A stretch of DNA of 64,000 nucleotides from CBDFHV01 sp965247705 (GTDB lineage: Bacteria; Pseudomonadota; Alphaproteobacteria; Rhodospirillales; CAMCUA01): NCBI GenBank assembly GCA_965247705.1, contig CBDFHV010000012.1:22911-86910 (forward strand). The letters are read 5' to 3'. Positions 27,651-37,785 of the stretch are shown piece by piece. Numbering within the stretch: the stretch's first letter is position 1; each line of letters opens with the position of its first letter. The notes beneath the pieces are model-generated. The model saw only the letters and a program-made list of their open reading frames with translations, ran no database searches and had not been told where the DNA came from. The position numbers and the translations under genes are program-made.

Positions 27651-29095
27651 TGGCCCTCGAACCGGTCGACGTCCTGGTCCTGGGGGCCGGTCCGGCGGGG
27701 ATGGGGGCGGCGGTGGAGGCGAGCCGTTGCGGCCTTGGGGTGACCATCGTCGATGAATCGGTATTGCCGGGGGGCCAGATCTACCGCGCCGTGGCGCCGG
27801 AGCTTCCCATTCGCGATAGCGCCAAGATGGGCGAGGATTTTCCCGAGGGCGAGCGCCTGCGGGCCGAGCTGGCGGCAAGCCCGGTCACCACGGCGCTGGG
27901 CCAGCGGATCTGGTTCGCCGCGCCGGGCTTCCGGGTCGAGGCGGTGGGCCGGGATGGCCCCCGTGCGTGGGAGGCCAAGGCGGTGGTGGCGGCCACGGGC
28001 ACGTCGGAGCGGGTGATCCCGATGCCGGGCTGGACCCTGCCCGGGGCGATGGGCCTGGCGGCGGCGACGATCCTTCTCAAGGCCCAGCAGATGATGCCGG
28101 GCCGTGCCACCGTGGTGGCCGGTTGCGGTCCCCTGCTGGCGGCGGTGGCGTCGTCCATCGTCAAGGGCGGTGGAAAGGTGGCGGCCTACGTGGACCTGGC
28201 GACCCGGGCCGACTGGGCGAAGTGTCTGCCGGCGATGCTGGCGCGGCCCCAGCAGATTGCCCGCGGCTTCAAGTGGCTGAAGATGATCCGCGACGCCGGG
28301 ACGCCGATGTATTACGGCCATGCTTTGACGGCGATCCGGGGCACCGACGGGGTGGAGGGGGCGGAGATCCGCCCGGTGGATTCCTCCTGGCGGCCGAAGC
28401 CGGGCGGCGCGGTCACGGAAGTGGCGGCGGACGCGGTGGCCATCGGCCACGGCCTGGTGCCGGGCACCGAGGTGGCGCGCCTCTTACAGGCGGCGTTGCA
28501 TTTCGTCGCCGACCGGGGCGGCTGGATCGCCAAGCGGGACGGGGATTTTCGAACCACGGTTTCGGGCCTTTACGTGGCCGGGGACGGCTGCGGCATCTCC
28601 GGCGGCGCGGTGGCGGAGATCGAGGGCCGCATCGCCGGCCTGACGGCGGCGCTCGATTTGGGCAAGATCGAGCGGGCGGAGTACGACCGCCGGGTGGCCG
28701 GGTTCAAGGCCAATCACGCCAAGGCGGAACGCTTCGGCGCCACCATGAGCCGGATGATGACGCCGCGCCCCGGCCTGATGGGGACGGTGACCCCGGAGAC
28801 GGTGGTCTGTCGCTGCGAGGACATCACGCGCAAGGACATCGAGGACGCCATGGACGACGGCGCGCTCGAAGTGAACCAGCTCAAATCCTGGACCCGCTGC
28901 GGCATGGGCCCGTGCCAGGGCCGCATGTGCGGCGAGGCGGCGGCGCGGCTGGTGGCGGACCGGGTCGGCGGCCGGGAAAACGCCGGCATCTGGACCGCCC
29001 GCGTGCCGATCCGCCCGGTCACCGTCGACGACCTCTGCGGCGAATTCACCTACGAGGACATCTGGGCGCAGTCGCCGGAAGCGGCGCCGAGTTGA
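27650..29095 (+). CDS. FAD-dependent oxidoreductase subunit (HcnB/opine-oxidase-like) with BFD domain
   Basis: A 481-residue flavoprotein. The N-terminal FAD motif is VLVLGAGPAGMGAA (residues about 8-21). A second dinucleotide-binding stretch lies around VVAGCGPLLAAVASSI. The C-terminal bacterioferritin-associated-ferredoxin-like [2Fe-2S] domain has cysteines in VVCRCEDIT and RCGMGPCQGRMCG. It corresponds to the large NAD/FAD subunit of HcnABC-type enzymes. The third, DadA-like oxidase subunit that usually completes the complex is not adjacent, so the partner is missing or encoded elsewhere. Confidence 0.87.
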   Translation: MALEPVDVLVLGAGPAGMGAAVEASRCGLGVTIVDESVLPGGQIYRAVAPELPIRDSAKMGEDFPEGERLRAELAASPVTTALGQRIWFAAPGFRVEAVGRDGPRAWEAKAVVAATGTSERVIPMPGWTLPGAMGLAAATILLKAQQMMPGRATVVAGCGPLLAAVASSIVKGGGKVAAYVDLATRADWAKCLPAMLARPQQIARGFKWLKMIRDAGTPMYYGHALTAIRGTDGVEGAEIRPVDSSWRPKPGGAVTEVAADAVAIGHGLVPGTEVARLLQAALHFVADRGGWIAKRDGDFRTTVSGLYVAGDGCGISGGAVAEIEGRIAGLTAALDLGKIERAEYDRRVAGFKANHAKAERFGATMSRMMTPRPGLMGTVTPETVVCRCEDITRKDIEDAMDDGALEVNQLKSWTRCGMGPCQGRMCGEAAARLVADRVGGRENAGIWTARVPIRPVTVDDLCGEFTYEDIWAQSPEAAPS

Positions 29096-29117
29096 GGCGT
29101 CGTGTCGGCGACAGGAC

Positions 29118-29184
29118 CCGGGCGGGTCTGAGATCCGCCCCTACGCAAACAAAACGGCGGCCGTAAGGGCGGGACTCAGCCCCC
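29118..29184. repeat. Composite palindromic repeat, copy 2
   Basis: CGGGCGGGTCTGAGATCCGCC then CCTACGCA, spacer, CCGTAAGG and GGGCGGGACTCAGCCCCC. It is a degenerate copy of the repeat at 18386. It fills the gap between two convergent genes, where it could act as a transcription barrier for both strands. Confidence 0.7.
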
Positions 29185-29188
29185 ATTT

Positions 29189-30175
29189 CTATTCGGAAGG
29201 CGTCAGTCCGGTGATCCGCCCGTAGGTCTCGGGGTCGATATTGCTGCCGCAGACCAAGAGGCCCACCCGTTGTCCCTTCAGGCGCTCTTTCAGGGGGCCG
29301 GCCAGGGCGGCCACCGCCGCCGCGCCGGCCGGCTCCACGGCCAGTTTCAGGTCACCGAACATGGTGGTCATGGCGGCCACCAGGGCCTCGTCGGAGACGG
29401 TGACCACGTCGGCTACATGACGCTCTACCAGGGCGAAAGCGCCCGGCGTGTGGAAGGGGGCGCTGAGGCTGTCGGCGATGGAACTGAGGGCGACTTTGGA
29501 CACCGGGGCGCCGGCGGCCAGGCTTTCGGTCATGCCACGGGCGCCCTCGGGTTCGACGCCATAGACCTTGCAGGCGGGCCGCAGCCGGGACACGGCCGAG
29601 GCGATGCCGGCGATCAGGCCGCCGCCGCCGATGGGCACCACGACGGCGTCCAGGTCGGGGGCGTCGTGGCACAACTCCCAGCCGACGGTGGCCGTGCCTT
29701 CGAAGGTGCGCGGACCCTCGAAGGGATGGACGAAGCCGCGGCCTTCCTCGTCGCGCACCCGCTCGACCAATTCGAACACCCCGGCCAGGTCGTCGGCGAA
29801 CACCACCTCGGCCCCGAGGCCTTTGCAGCGGGCAACCCGGAAGGGATTGGCCGCCCGGTGCATGACCACCTTGGCGGACAGGCCCAGGACACGGGCCGCA
29901 TAGGCTGCCGCTATCGCATGGTTGCCGGCCGACGCGGCGGTGATCCCCCGGGACCGCTCGCCCTCGCCGAGGCCGAGCATGACGTTGACGGCGCCCCGGG
30001 GTTTGAAGCTGCCGGTGCGCTGGAAAAGTTCCAGCTTGAGGAATACCACCGTCTCGCCGCCAAACTGGGCGGCGGCTTCAGCGCCGTAGTAGGGCAAAGT
30101 AGGCGTGTGCAGCACATGGGACGCGATTCGCGCCCGGGTGGCGTCGATGGCCTCGATGGTCGGGGTTTCCGTCAT
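29189..30175 (-). CDS. PLP-dependent threonine/serine dehydratase
   Basis: A 328-residue fold-type II enzyme that deaminates threonine or serine to the 2-oxo acid. The cofactor lysine is Lys58 in FQRTGSFKPRGA. The phosphate-binding glycine loop is VVPIGGGGLIAGIAS, and SAGNHA binds substrate. It lacks the C-terminal regulatory ACT domain, so it is of the catabolic or serine/threonine dehydratase type, not IlvA-length. It starts 4 bases after the sirtuin stop, forming a two-gene operon. Confidence 0.9.
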   Translation of the reverse strand: MTETPTIEAIDATRARIASHVLHTPTLPYYGAEAAAQFGGETVVFLKLELFQRTGSFKPRGAVNVMLGLGEGERSRGITAASAGNHAIAAAYAARVLGLSAKVVMHRAANPFRVARCKGLGAEVVFADDLAGVFELVERVRDEEGRGFVHPFEGPRTFEGTATVGWELCHDAPDLDAVVVPIGGGGLIAGIASAVSRLRPACKVYGVEPEGARGMTESLAAGAPVSKVALSSIADSLSAPFHTPGAFALVERHVADVVTVSDEALVAAMTTMFGDLKLAVEPAGAAAVAALAGPLKERLKGQRVGLLVCGSNIDPETYGRITGLTPSE

Positions 30176-30179
30176 CGGC

Positions 30180-30944
30180 CTATCCGGCGTCCACCGCGCA
30201 TACGGCGGCGAGGGTGGGCCCGATCTCCCGATGCAGGACCAGATCGGCCATGGGATCCAAATCCGTGGGCTCCCGGTTGAGAATGACCAGACGCGCCCCG
30301 TTCTGCCGGGCCATGGCCGGCAGCGCGGCGGCCGGATAGACCACCAGGGACGACCCGATAACCAGAAACAGATCGGCGTTCAGGGTCTCTTCCTGGGCGC
30401 GGGCCATCGCCGCCTCCGGCATGGGCTGGCCGAAGGAAATGGTGGCTGGCTTCACCATGCCGCCGCATTGCTGACAGACCGGCAGCGTCCCTTCGTCCTG
30501 GAAGGCAGCCAGGATGGGTTCCAGGTCGTAGGGCGTCTCGCACTGCAGGCAGCGGGCATAGGTCGTGTTGCCGTGCAGTTCGATCACCTTGTCGTCGGGC
30601 ACCCCCGATTTCTGATGCAACCCGTCGATGTTCTGGGTGATCACCACCGATGCGGTGCCATTGGCGACGAGGCCGGCGACCGCCCGGTGGCCGTCGTTTG
30701 GCGCCGCGTTCTTGATGTCGTCGTGGGTGGCGAACTTGCGTTCCCAGGTGTCGCGCCGGGACTGCTCCGAGGCCAGGAAATCCCCATAGTCGATGGGCTG
30801 GTAGCGGGTCCAAATACCGCCCGGAGAGCGAAAGTCGGGGATACCCGACTCGGTACTGATCCCAGCGCCGGTAAACACGACGGCCTGGGTCGCGTCGTCC
30901 AGCCAGGCGCGAAATTGCTCGAGGGTCTCGTCCAAGGGGGTCAT
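30180..30944 (-). CDS. cobB: NAD-dependent protein deacylase (sirtuin)
   Basis: Removes acyl groups from lysines using NAD+. It has 254 residues with all sirtuin motifs: FTGAGISTESGIPDFRSP, the NAD-binding TQNIDGLHQKSG and the catalytic His in ELHGN. A zinc ribbon uses cysteines in ARCLQCE and VCQQCGG, followed by IGSSLVVYPAA. First gene of a pair with the dehydratase. Gene symbol is by family; the exact acyl preference is not visible. Confidence 0.9.
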   Translation of the reverse strand: MTPLDETLEQFRAWLDDATQAVVFTGAGISTESGIPDFRSPGGIWTRYQPIDYGDFLASEQSRRDTWERKFATHDDIKNAAPNDGHRAVAGLVANGTASVVITQNIDGLHQKSGVPDDKVIELHGNTTYARCLQCETPYDLEPILAAFQDEGTLPVCQQCGGMVKPATISFGQPMPEAAMARAQEETLNADLFLVIGSSLVVYPAAALPAMARQNGARLVILNREPTDLDPMADLVLHREIGPTLAAVCAVDAG

Positions 30945-31188
30945 GGGCGCACCGGGTTTGGTATTTGTGGGAAGCGATGGCAGTTTAGCACCGGCCCACG
31001 CTGTGCGGCCATGTACAAGCCACCGGATTCAGAAGGGCGGAATTGACGTTGGCGGCGACGGATTGCGGTTTGGCCACGGGGAACGGCGAACGAGCTGGGT
31101 CTGGCGTTGGGCGTGCGCCGTCATCCGTGCTAAGACGCGGCGTTCTCCATTAAGCTGTCCCCCCATGGTTCCCTCCTCTCGACGGACA

Positions 31189-31707
31189 ATGTCCGAACCC
31201 ACCTGGCCCGACGCCCTGCATGGCGTCCTGACCGCCCACGAGGTGCGGCAGGTGGCCTATGTTCCCGACGCCGGGCACAGCCGACTGATCGAGATGTGCG
31301 AGGCCGACCCGGCCATGGCCATGGTGTCCCTGACCACCGAGGAGGAGGGCATCGGCGTCGCCGCCGGCGCCTGGCTGGGCGGGCAGCGGGCGGCGCTTCT
31401 GATGCAGAGCAGCGGGGTCGGCAACTGCGTCAACATGCTGGCCATGGCGCGGGTCTGCCGGTTTCCACTGCTGATTCTGGTGACCATGCGGGGCCAGTGG
31501 GGGGAGTTCAATCCCTGGCAGGTGCCGATGGGCCAAAGCTGCGCCGCTGTACTGCGCCTCGCCGGCGCCGTGGTCTACGAGGCCGACGACGCGGATAGAC
31601 TTGCCGACAGCGCCGAGGCGGCGGCGCGCAGCGCGTTCCTGGGCCCGGGGACGGCGGCACTGCTGATCGGCCAGCAAGTCGTCGGCGCCAAGACTTTCGG
31701 GCGGTGA
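31189..31707 (+). CDS. ThDP-dependent decarboxylase, alpha (PYR) subunit, sulfopyruvate/phosphonopyruvate type
   Basis: A 172-residue protein matching the N-terminal half of sulfopyruvate or phosphonopyruvate decarboxylase. The cofactor-activating glutamate is in TTEEEGIGVAAGAWLGG, followed by LMQSSGVGNCVNML. ATG 31189 is the favoured start, with ATG 31165 eight codons upstream as an alternative. The next gene supplies the other half of the cofactor site. The substrate is probably a C3 acid such as phosphonopyruvate or sulfopyruvate (family knowledge). No PEP mutase or sulfolactate genes are nearby to choose between them. Confidence 0.83.
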   Translation: MSEPTWPDALHGVLTAHEVRQVAYVPDAGHSRLIEMCEADPAMAMVSLTTEEEGIGVAAGAWLGGQRAALLMQSSGVGNCVNMLAMARVCRFPLLILVTMRGQWGEFNPWQVPMGQSCAAVLRLAGAVVYEADDADRLADSAEAAARSAFLGPGTAALLIGQQVVGAKTFGR

Positions 31708-32333
31708 CGGAGATGGCGGAAGCACCGAACCCCGCGGCGCGTGCCGAGCGCTATCCCCTCAGGCGGCGCGACGTCGTGGCCTCGCTGCTGGCGGACCGGG
31801 GCGACATGCTGGTAGTGGCAGGCTTGGGAGCGTCCGCATGGGACATAACGGCCGCCGGCGATCACCCCCTGAATTTCCCCTTGTGGGGCGGCATGGGCGG
31901 TGCCGTCGCCATGGGTCTCGGCCTCGCCATCGCCCGGCCCGAACGCCGCGTCCTGGTGATCACCGGCGACGGCGACATGCTGATGGGCCTGGGCACCCTG
32001 GCGACGGTGGCGGTGAGCCAGCCCCGCAACCTCGCCGTGGTGGTCCTGGACAACGAACGCTACGGCGAGACGGGCATGCAGGTGACCCACACCGCCCACG
32101 GAGTGGACCTCGCCGCCATGTCCCGCTCCGCGGGCTGGCCCGACGGCGATGTCGTCGCCGACACGGCGGGGCTCGAAGCGGCCCTGCCCGATGTTCGATC
32201 GGCGCCGGGTCCCCGCATGGTGGTGATCAAGGTGCGGGCGGAAGCCTTGCCCCTGGTCCTGCCGCCCAAGGACGGGGTGACGCTGAAGGACCGGTTCCGG
32301 GTCGCCTTGATGGGCCCGGAAGGGCTGAGCTGA
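31704..32333 (+). CDS. ThDP-dependent decarboxylase, beta (PP) subunit, sulfopyruvate/phosphonopyruvate type
   Basis: A 209-residue protein carrying the diphosphate-binding motif from ITGDGDMLMGLGTLAT to VLDNERYGETG. GTG 31704 overlaps the alpha-subunit stop (GTGA), so the subunits are coupled; ATG 31713 is another possible start. An active enzyme needs both chains. The ComD/ComE (sulfopyruvate decarboxylase) architecture is the closest split form I recognise. Confidence 0.83.
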   Translation: MTEMAEAPNPAARAERYPLRRRDVVASLLADRGDMLVVAGLGASAWDITAAGDHPLNFPLWGGMGGAVAMGLGLAIARPERRVLVITGDGDMLMGLGTLATVAVSQPRNLAVVVLDNERYGETGMQVTHTAHGVDLAAMSRSAGWPDGDVVADTAGLEAALPDVRSAPGPRMVVIKVRAEALPLVLPPKDGVTLKDRFRVALMGPEGLS

Positions 32334-32342
32334 CCCCTGGTA

Positions 32343-34279
32343 TTACTGGGCCAAGCCGGACATGCCGGCGGCCAGGAACGTCACCAGGGTCAATCCGGTG
32401 ATGCGGTGGAAGGCGAAGTAGATTTTGGTCCCCTGGGGCGCCCGTTCCGAAAGCTCGGTGTGTACCCGCGGATTCAAGTCGACGAAGGGCATGGATGCGT
32501 CGAAACTGTAGAACAGGCAGCGGCCCCACCCCAATGTCCGCCCCAAGGTGGTGTCATGCATGACGATCATGCCGATGAACCCCAGGCCAAGAAGCCACAA
32601 GATGGAGATCCAGACCTCCAGTCCGTGGCCGATGACCGCCCATTTGACGAACAACCACGCCTTGGTGCTCCACGGCGTGGTGTCGTGGGTCATCTGGTAG
32701 TTGAAGCGGGCCATGAGAATTTTTTCGGCGGTTCGGATCCAGCCGCCGTCCCGCAGCACCTTGGCAAGCTGCTCGTAGGGCTGGGGCTGGAAAGCGGTGT
32801 CCCGGTCCCGCTGTTGGCGTAGCCACGCCAGCATCCATTCCGGATCCCGGGCGGCCATGATGCTGTCGCGGGTCGAACGCAGGCCACCCAACTGCTGATA
32901 GGTGAATCCCACCAGGTCCAGCCGGCCGTCCAGATTGTCCCACGCTTCCGCCGTGTCCTGGAGCGCTTCGGCATGGAGATTGCGCAGGACCAGTTCCGCC
33001 TCGTCTCCCCATTTTGGGGGGTCGTAGTTCTTCCGCACTTCCGTTTGCATTTCCTTGGGCAGCGGCGTGGCCACCTGAAGCTCGTGGACGATGCGGGCAT
33101 TGGTCAGATCGACCCGGCCGCGGTATTCGCTGCCGCGAAGCTCCAAGCTGCCGCCGATCACGGCGTTGGACAGATTGACGTCGTGAAACGTGGCCCCGCC
33201 GCGCAGGAACAGGGAACCGCCGATCTCGATATCGTAGGCGCTGAAGGTGCCGTTGAAGAAGCCGCCGACCGTATCCATGCTGCCGCGAACCTTGGCGCTG
33301 ATCATGCTCACGTCCTGGAACGTGGCGCCGCGCCGGAAATGGGCGAATCCCCCGATCTCAACGGCATCGGCGAGAAACTTGCCGGTGAAACTTGCCTCCG
33401 AGGTGTCGAGCACATTGCCGATTCGGGCCCGGCAAAGATCGATGGCGCCGAATCTGGACCCTTCGTGCAGGCGCAGGCTGCCGCCGACGAAGACGTTTTC
33501 GGCCTGGAGCGTGCCCTGAACCTCGCTGCCCTTGATGACGAAATTGCCACCGATGTGGGCCCCGATGACGTTCAAGCCACCAAGGAATCGGGTGCCGCCT
33601 TGCAACAGCATGTCGCCTTCGACCGCAATGGCGTAGGCCTGAACCGGGGCCTGAAACACGGTGCCGAAGAACACCACGAAGCTGTCGGAGCTGAACCGAC
33701 GAAGGTTTACCCGCTGATCGAATCGGGACGCGCCGATCACCAGGGGCTTGTTCAACCTGGCGTTCTCGAGACTCACCGGGCGGCGAAAGCGGGCGCAAAA
33801 TATCTCCAGGCCCCGGTCGGGGAGCAGGTGGAGATAGCCGTTCATTTCGATGTTCTGATCTTCGACGATCTGCAGGTAACCGGGATGGCGAACGATGGCC
33901 TCCAGGAACTCGCTGGTCAGTACCGCCTGCGCGGGCAGGGCCTTGGGGTCGGCAGGATCGCAGTTCAACTGGCGCTTCAACCTGTCTTGGAAGTAGATGC
34001 GCATATCGGCCCGTTTTCCCAGGCATAAGCGCTCATTCCAAGCCCACTTTTCCTGGGGCCTCCAGAAACGCCCCGGGGTAAGGAAACCGGGCACCGACGC
34101 GCCGTCGCCGGCGAAGTGGCTGCCCTTGCCTTACGGGCCTGGGAGTTCTGTGCGGAGTCCTGCGCCACCGCCGGAATGGCGGTCAGTATCACCAGAAAAC
34201 ACAGAATCCATGCCCAGGGACCAAGCGTTGGCCCTTGGCGCGCCATGGCGGGACATGAACCCGCTTTGCCTTTCTGCAT
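32343..34279 (-). pseudogene. Exported beta-helix-like repeat protein with C-terminal membrane helices, frameshifted near the N-terminus
   Basis: The main open frame (34094 to 32343, 583 residues) has about eleven ~20-residue repeats ending in patterns such as GGSLFLRGGATFHDVNLSNA and IGGSLELRGSEYRGRVDLTNA, suggesting a right-handed solenoid. An alpha-helical region and membrane segments (LEVWISILWLLGLGFIGMIV, TGLTLVTFLAAGMSGLA) follow. A good ribosome site (GAGGGGG) and ATG 34279 start a different frame encoding a signal peptide (GPWAWILCFLVILTAIPAVA). The frames meet between about 34130 and 34094. I infer one exported protein broken by a single indel. Function unknown. Convergent with the decarboxylase genes. 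Confidence 0.7.
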
Positions 34280-34601
34280 CCGGACCCCCTCTGCGCCCCG
34301 CGCGGACTGAGGGACGATACCATGGGCCTTGCCGCCGGGACGACCACCGGTTGCCTCGGTATCCGCATTGCCCCCAAGTGTGATGGCCGTCACAGCCACG
34401 ATACGGCCGTTTCCCGCAGGCTCCGAAGCTTGGGGCGATGTGATTTGCCAGGGTTCGCGAGGTCGAAGAGCCACCGAGCCCCGGATCGTAGGGTAAAGAC
34501 ATGACAGGCCGTCACGTGTCGACTAGAATACAACCGAATATCGACACGCCAAATGGCGGCCCCGGGGGCGTCTTGGGGGGAGCGGCTAAGGAAATGACCG
34601 C

Positions 34602-37600
34602 ATGTTGACGCCTCCCGTCGATTCAGCCGCGATAGCGGCTTCCAACGTGTCCGATTCCACGGAGCCGGACGCATCGAGTGTGAGCCGCGGGGCTCCGCAG
34701 TTGTCCGCCGTGCGGATGGCCCAGTTGTCCGGTGGCGGGCTTCCTGCCCTGCCTGTCGAAGAACCCGTCGGCTATGTCGACAACGCCTCCGGCGTCGTCG
34801 TCGCGCTGCGTACCGATGGGTCGCGAATTACCCTTCTGGCGGGTGACCCCATATTCCAGGGCGACGTTCTGGAGACCGGCGTCGACAGCGGCGTCGGCGT
34901 GGTATTCGCCGACGAGACTTCGTTCGCCCTGGGTGTGAACGGCCGCGTCATCCTCGACGAGATCATCTTCGATCCCGTCGCTTCGGAGGGCGTATTGATG
35001 CTGTCCCTTGCCGCCGGACAGATCACGTTCGTCAGCGGCCTGATCGCCAAGTCCCAGCCGGACGCCATGATCATCGAGACCTCGCTGGCCTCGATCGCGG
35101 TGAACGACACCCAGGGCGCGGTCGACGTGAACGGTTCGGTGTTGACGGTTTCCGCCATGGAGCCGTTGAACGGGGTTGTGGGCGAGCTTCGGGTTGTCAC
35201 CGGCCTTGGCGAGACATTGCTCAACCAGTCCGGCCAGACCTTGGTCTTCGACGGCGCTAATGCCCAGCCTGGGTCGCTCCAGGTTCTCGACGACGTGGGG
35301 CTCGCGGCCCGCTGGGCGTTGCCGTTGGCGCACCTTCCCTTGGACCAGGGCATCGAGAACACCTACGGCATTGACAGGATCGACGGGGACCTGAACGTCA
35401 CCGCCCTGGAAAATTTCGACACCGCCGCCGGCGGTGACGAGGCCATCATCGGCGGCACCGAAAACGATACAATCTCGGTGGCGGCGGGCGACTACACCGG
35501 AGGCCTTCCGACCCTCGCCGGTGGGGCCCCGCCCTTGCCGGCATCCCGGGGTCCGGGGCGCTGAATCTCGGCGGCGGCGGCTTCGGATTGCCGCTGAACC
35601 CCGATGAAACATTCTTGCCCGGCGTTGTCGCGCCCGGGGCTCCCAACGCAATTCCGCCCGGTTTCAATCCCATTGTTGGCACCGACCTCAACGACGTCCT
35701 GCCGGGCGAAGGCCAGGACAACTCGGGCAACGATTTCATCGTCGGCGGCGGCGGTAACGACACCCTGACCGGCGGCGATTCGGACGACATCGTTTTCGGA
35801 GGCGACGGTGACGACGTCATCATCGGCGGCACCGGCAACGGCGACGATCTCTATGACGGCGGCAGCCAGGATGGGTCGGACGTCCATTTCGATATCGGCG
35901 ATACGCTGCGCTACCCCAGCACTTCCGAAGGCGTCATCGTCAATCTGGGCGGGGCCGCCGTGGCGGTCACCCTGCTCGATGGTACCGATGTCATCGCCGC
36001 CGCCAATACGGCGACCGACGCGCCCGGCGCCAACCTGGCAGACCCGGCCGTCAGCCATATCGATACCGACACGCTCAACAATATCGAACACGTGGACGGC
36101 GGCACCGGCAACGACGTGCTCATCGGGGATGGGGTCGGGAACCGCCTTTTCGGTGACGGCGGCAACGACATCCTGATTGGCCAGGGCGGAAACGACACGC
36201 TCATCGGCGGCGACGGCGACGATCTGCTGACGGCGAGCGACGGCGACGACAGCTTCCACGGCGGCGCCTTCGGGGAAGAAGATTCCGCCGGCAACGACAC
36301 GGTCACCTTCGCCGGCGTCGCGGCCGGCGTGGTGGCCGATCTCGAGGCGGGTACGATCGATCGCCAGCAGCGGCTGTTCGCCATCGACGATTTGATCGGC
36401 GGCGACGGCGACGACACACTGATCGGAAACGGAGACGCCAATCGACTGGACGGCGGCGGCGGCAAAAACCTGACTGGCGGCGAAGGAACCGACACCGCCG
36501 ACTACGGAGCCGAGAACGCGACGGTCATCGTCAATCTCAGCGACGAGGCGCACGTCTTGGACCCGGGACTCGCCCTCGGTGCAAACGTTGACCCGTTGCA
36601 AGCGGTGACCGCGAGCGGCGTGGACCAGCTCGCCGAGATCGAGAGCGCCAACGGCGGCTCCGGCGACGATGTCTTGATTGCCGGCGACAAGGCCGCGGTC
36701 TTGAACGGGGCGGAAGGCAACGATCTGCTTCTTGGCGGCGGCGGCAGCGCGACGCTCGATGGCGGCAACGGCATCGACACCGTCGACTACCGGAGCGCCG
36801 GGAAGGGGATCGATATCAATCTGGGCGACGGAGGCGCGGGATCGGTCAATAAGGGCAAAGGCTCGGAGGATACATTGATCGACATCGAAAATGCGCGCGG
36901 CGGCAAAGGCGACGACACCATCACCGGAAACGAGTTTAGTAACGTCCTTTTGGGTGGCGACGGCGATGACACCCTGCGCGGTCAGGGCGGCAACGACGTC
37001 TTCCTGGCCGGAGACGACCGAGGCGACGACACCTTCAATGGCGGCAAGGACAACGACACCGTGGATTACGGCGCCGCCATCGGCAACGTGGTCGCCGGTT
37101 TGAGTGATCGCTCGGTCACCCTGAACGACGGCACCAAGATCGGCGTGGCCGCAAACTCGGGTCAGGACCTTGACCCAAGTCCGGAGCTCGTGGGCAAGGA
37201 CGTGTTCGAGGAAATCGAGAACCTGTTCGGCGGCAACGGGGATGACGTACTGGTCGGCGACAACGAGGCCAACGTTCTCCTCGGTGGCTTCGGCAACGAC
37301 ATTCTTGCCGGCGGCGCCGGCGACGACCTGCTGATCGGCGGGCTGGGCGGGGACCAGTTTCTGTTCGGTATCGATGACCTGGGCAACAAGATCGTGCAGG
37401 ACTTCGGCGTTTCGCAGGACCCGAAGGTGGGCGACAGCCTGTTCTTCGAAGGCGCCGCGCGCGGTCAGGTGAACGTCCTCAAAGGGGGCGACCAGCCGGA
37501 TCGTGTCGAATGGAACGGCCCCGCCGGGCAGGTCCGTGTGGTTCTGGAAAACCAGGAGGGCGCCGCCTACACGGTGAACCAGGTTGGGGGCGGAGTGCAG

Positions 37601-37627
37601 GTGGAACTCGACCCGCTAGGCTTTTGA
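34602..37627 (+). pseudogene. FecR-domain / RTX-repeat surface protein, frameshifted near 35535
   Basis: Two frames form one protein of about 1008 residues. The first (34602-35564) contains a FecR-like module (ITLLAGDPIFQGDVLETG, VVFADETSFALGVNGRVILD, ITFVSGLIAKSQPDAM). The second (open to 37627) contains at least six blocks of nonapeptide Ca2+-binding RTX repeats (GGNGDDVLVGD, GGDGDDTLRGQGG) and a C-terminal region typical of type I secretion substrates. Reading frame 1 to ...LAGGAP and then the other frame ...ALAGIPGSGALNLGG gives continuous sequence if one G is missing in CCCCGCCC near 35535. It is likely secreted and calcium-stabilised. No ABC/MFP secretion genes are in the window. Confidence 0.78.
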
Positions 37628-37785
37628 TCGCGCGAAACGCGAAGAGGGACGGAAGGCAAATCCATGTTTCTGCTGGCCAAGCTCTGGCCCTTCGGTCGGC
37701 CCCGGTCATTCTATGACGCCGGTCACAGCGGGATGTGCCACCGCGGGGCGATAATGATTCTTGCGCTCGGACAGGAAACGAGTCG

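Noticed and set aside
35700..37400. CRISPR-like repeats in the RTX region
   Set aside because: The periodic sequence is in-frame coding for Gly/Asp-rich calcium-binding nonapeptides, not constant repeats with unique spacers. No CRISPR array was seen anywhere.
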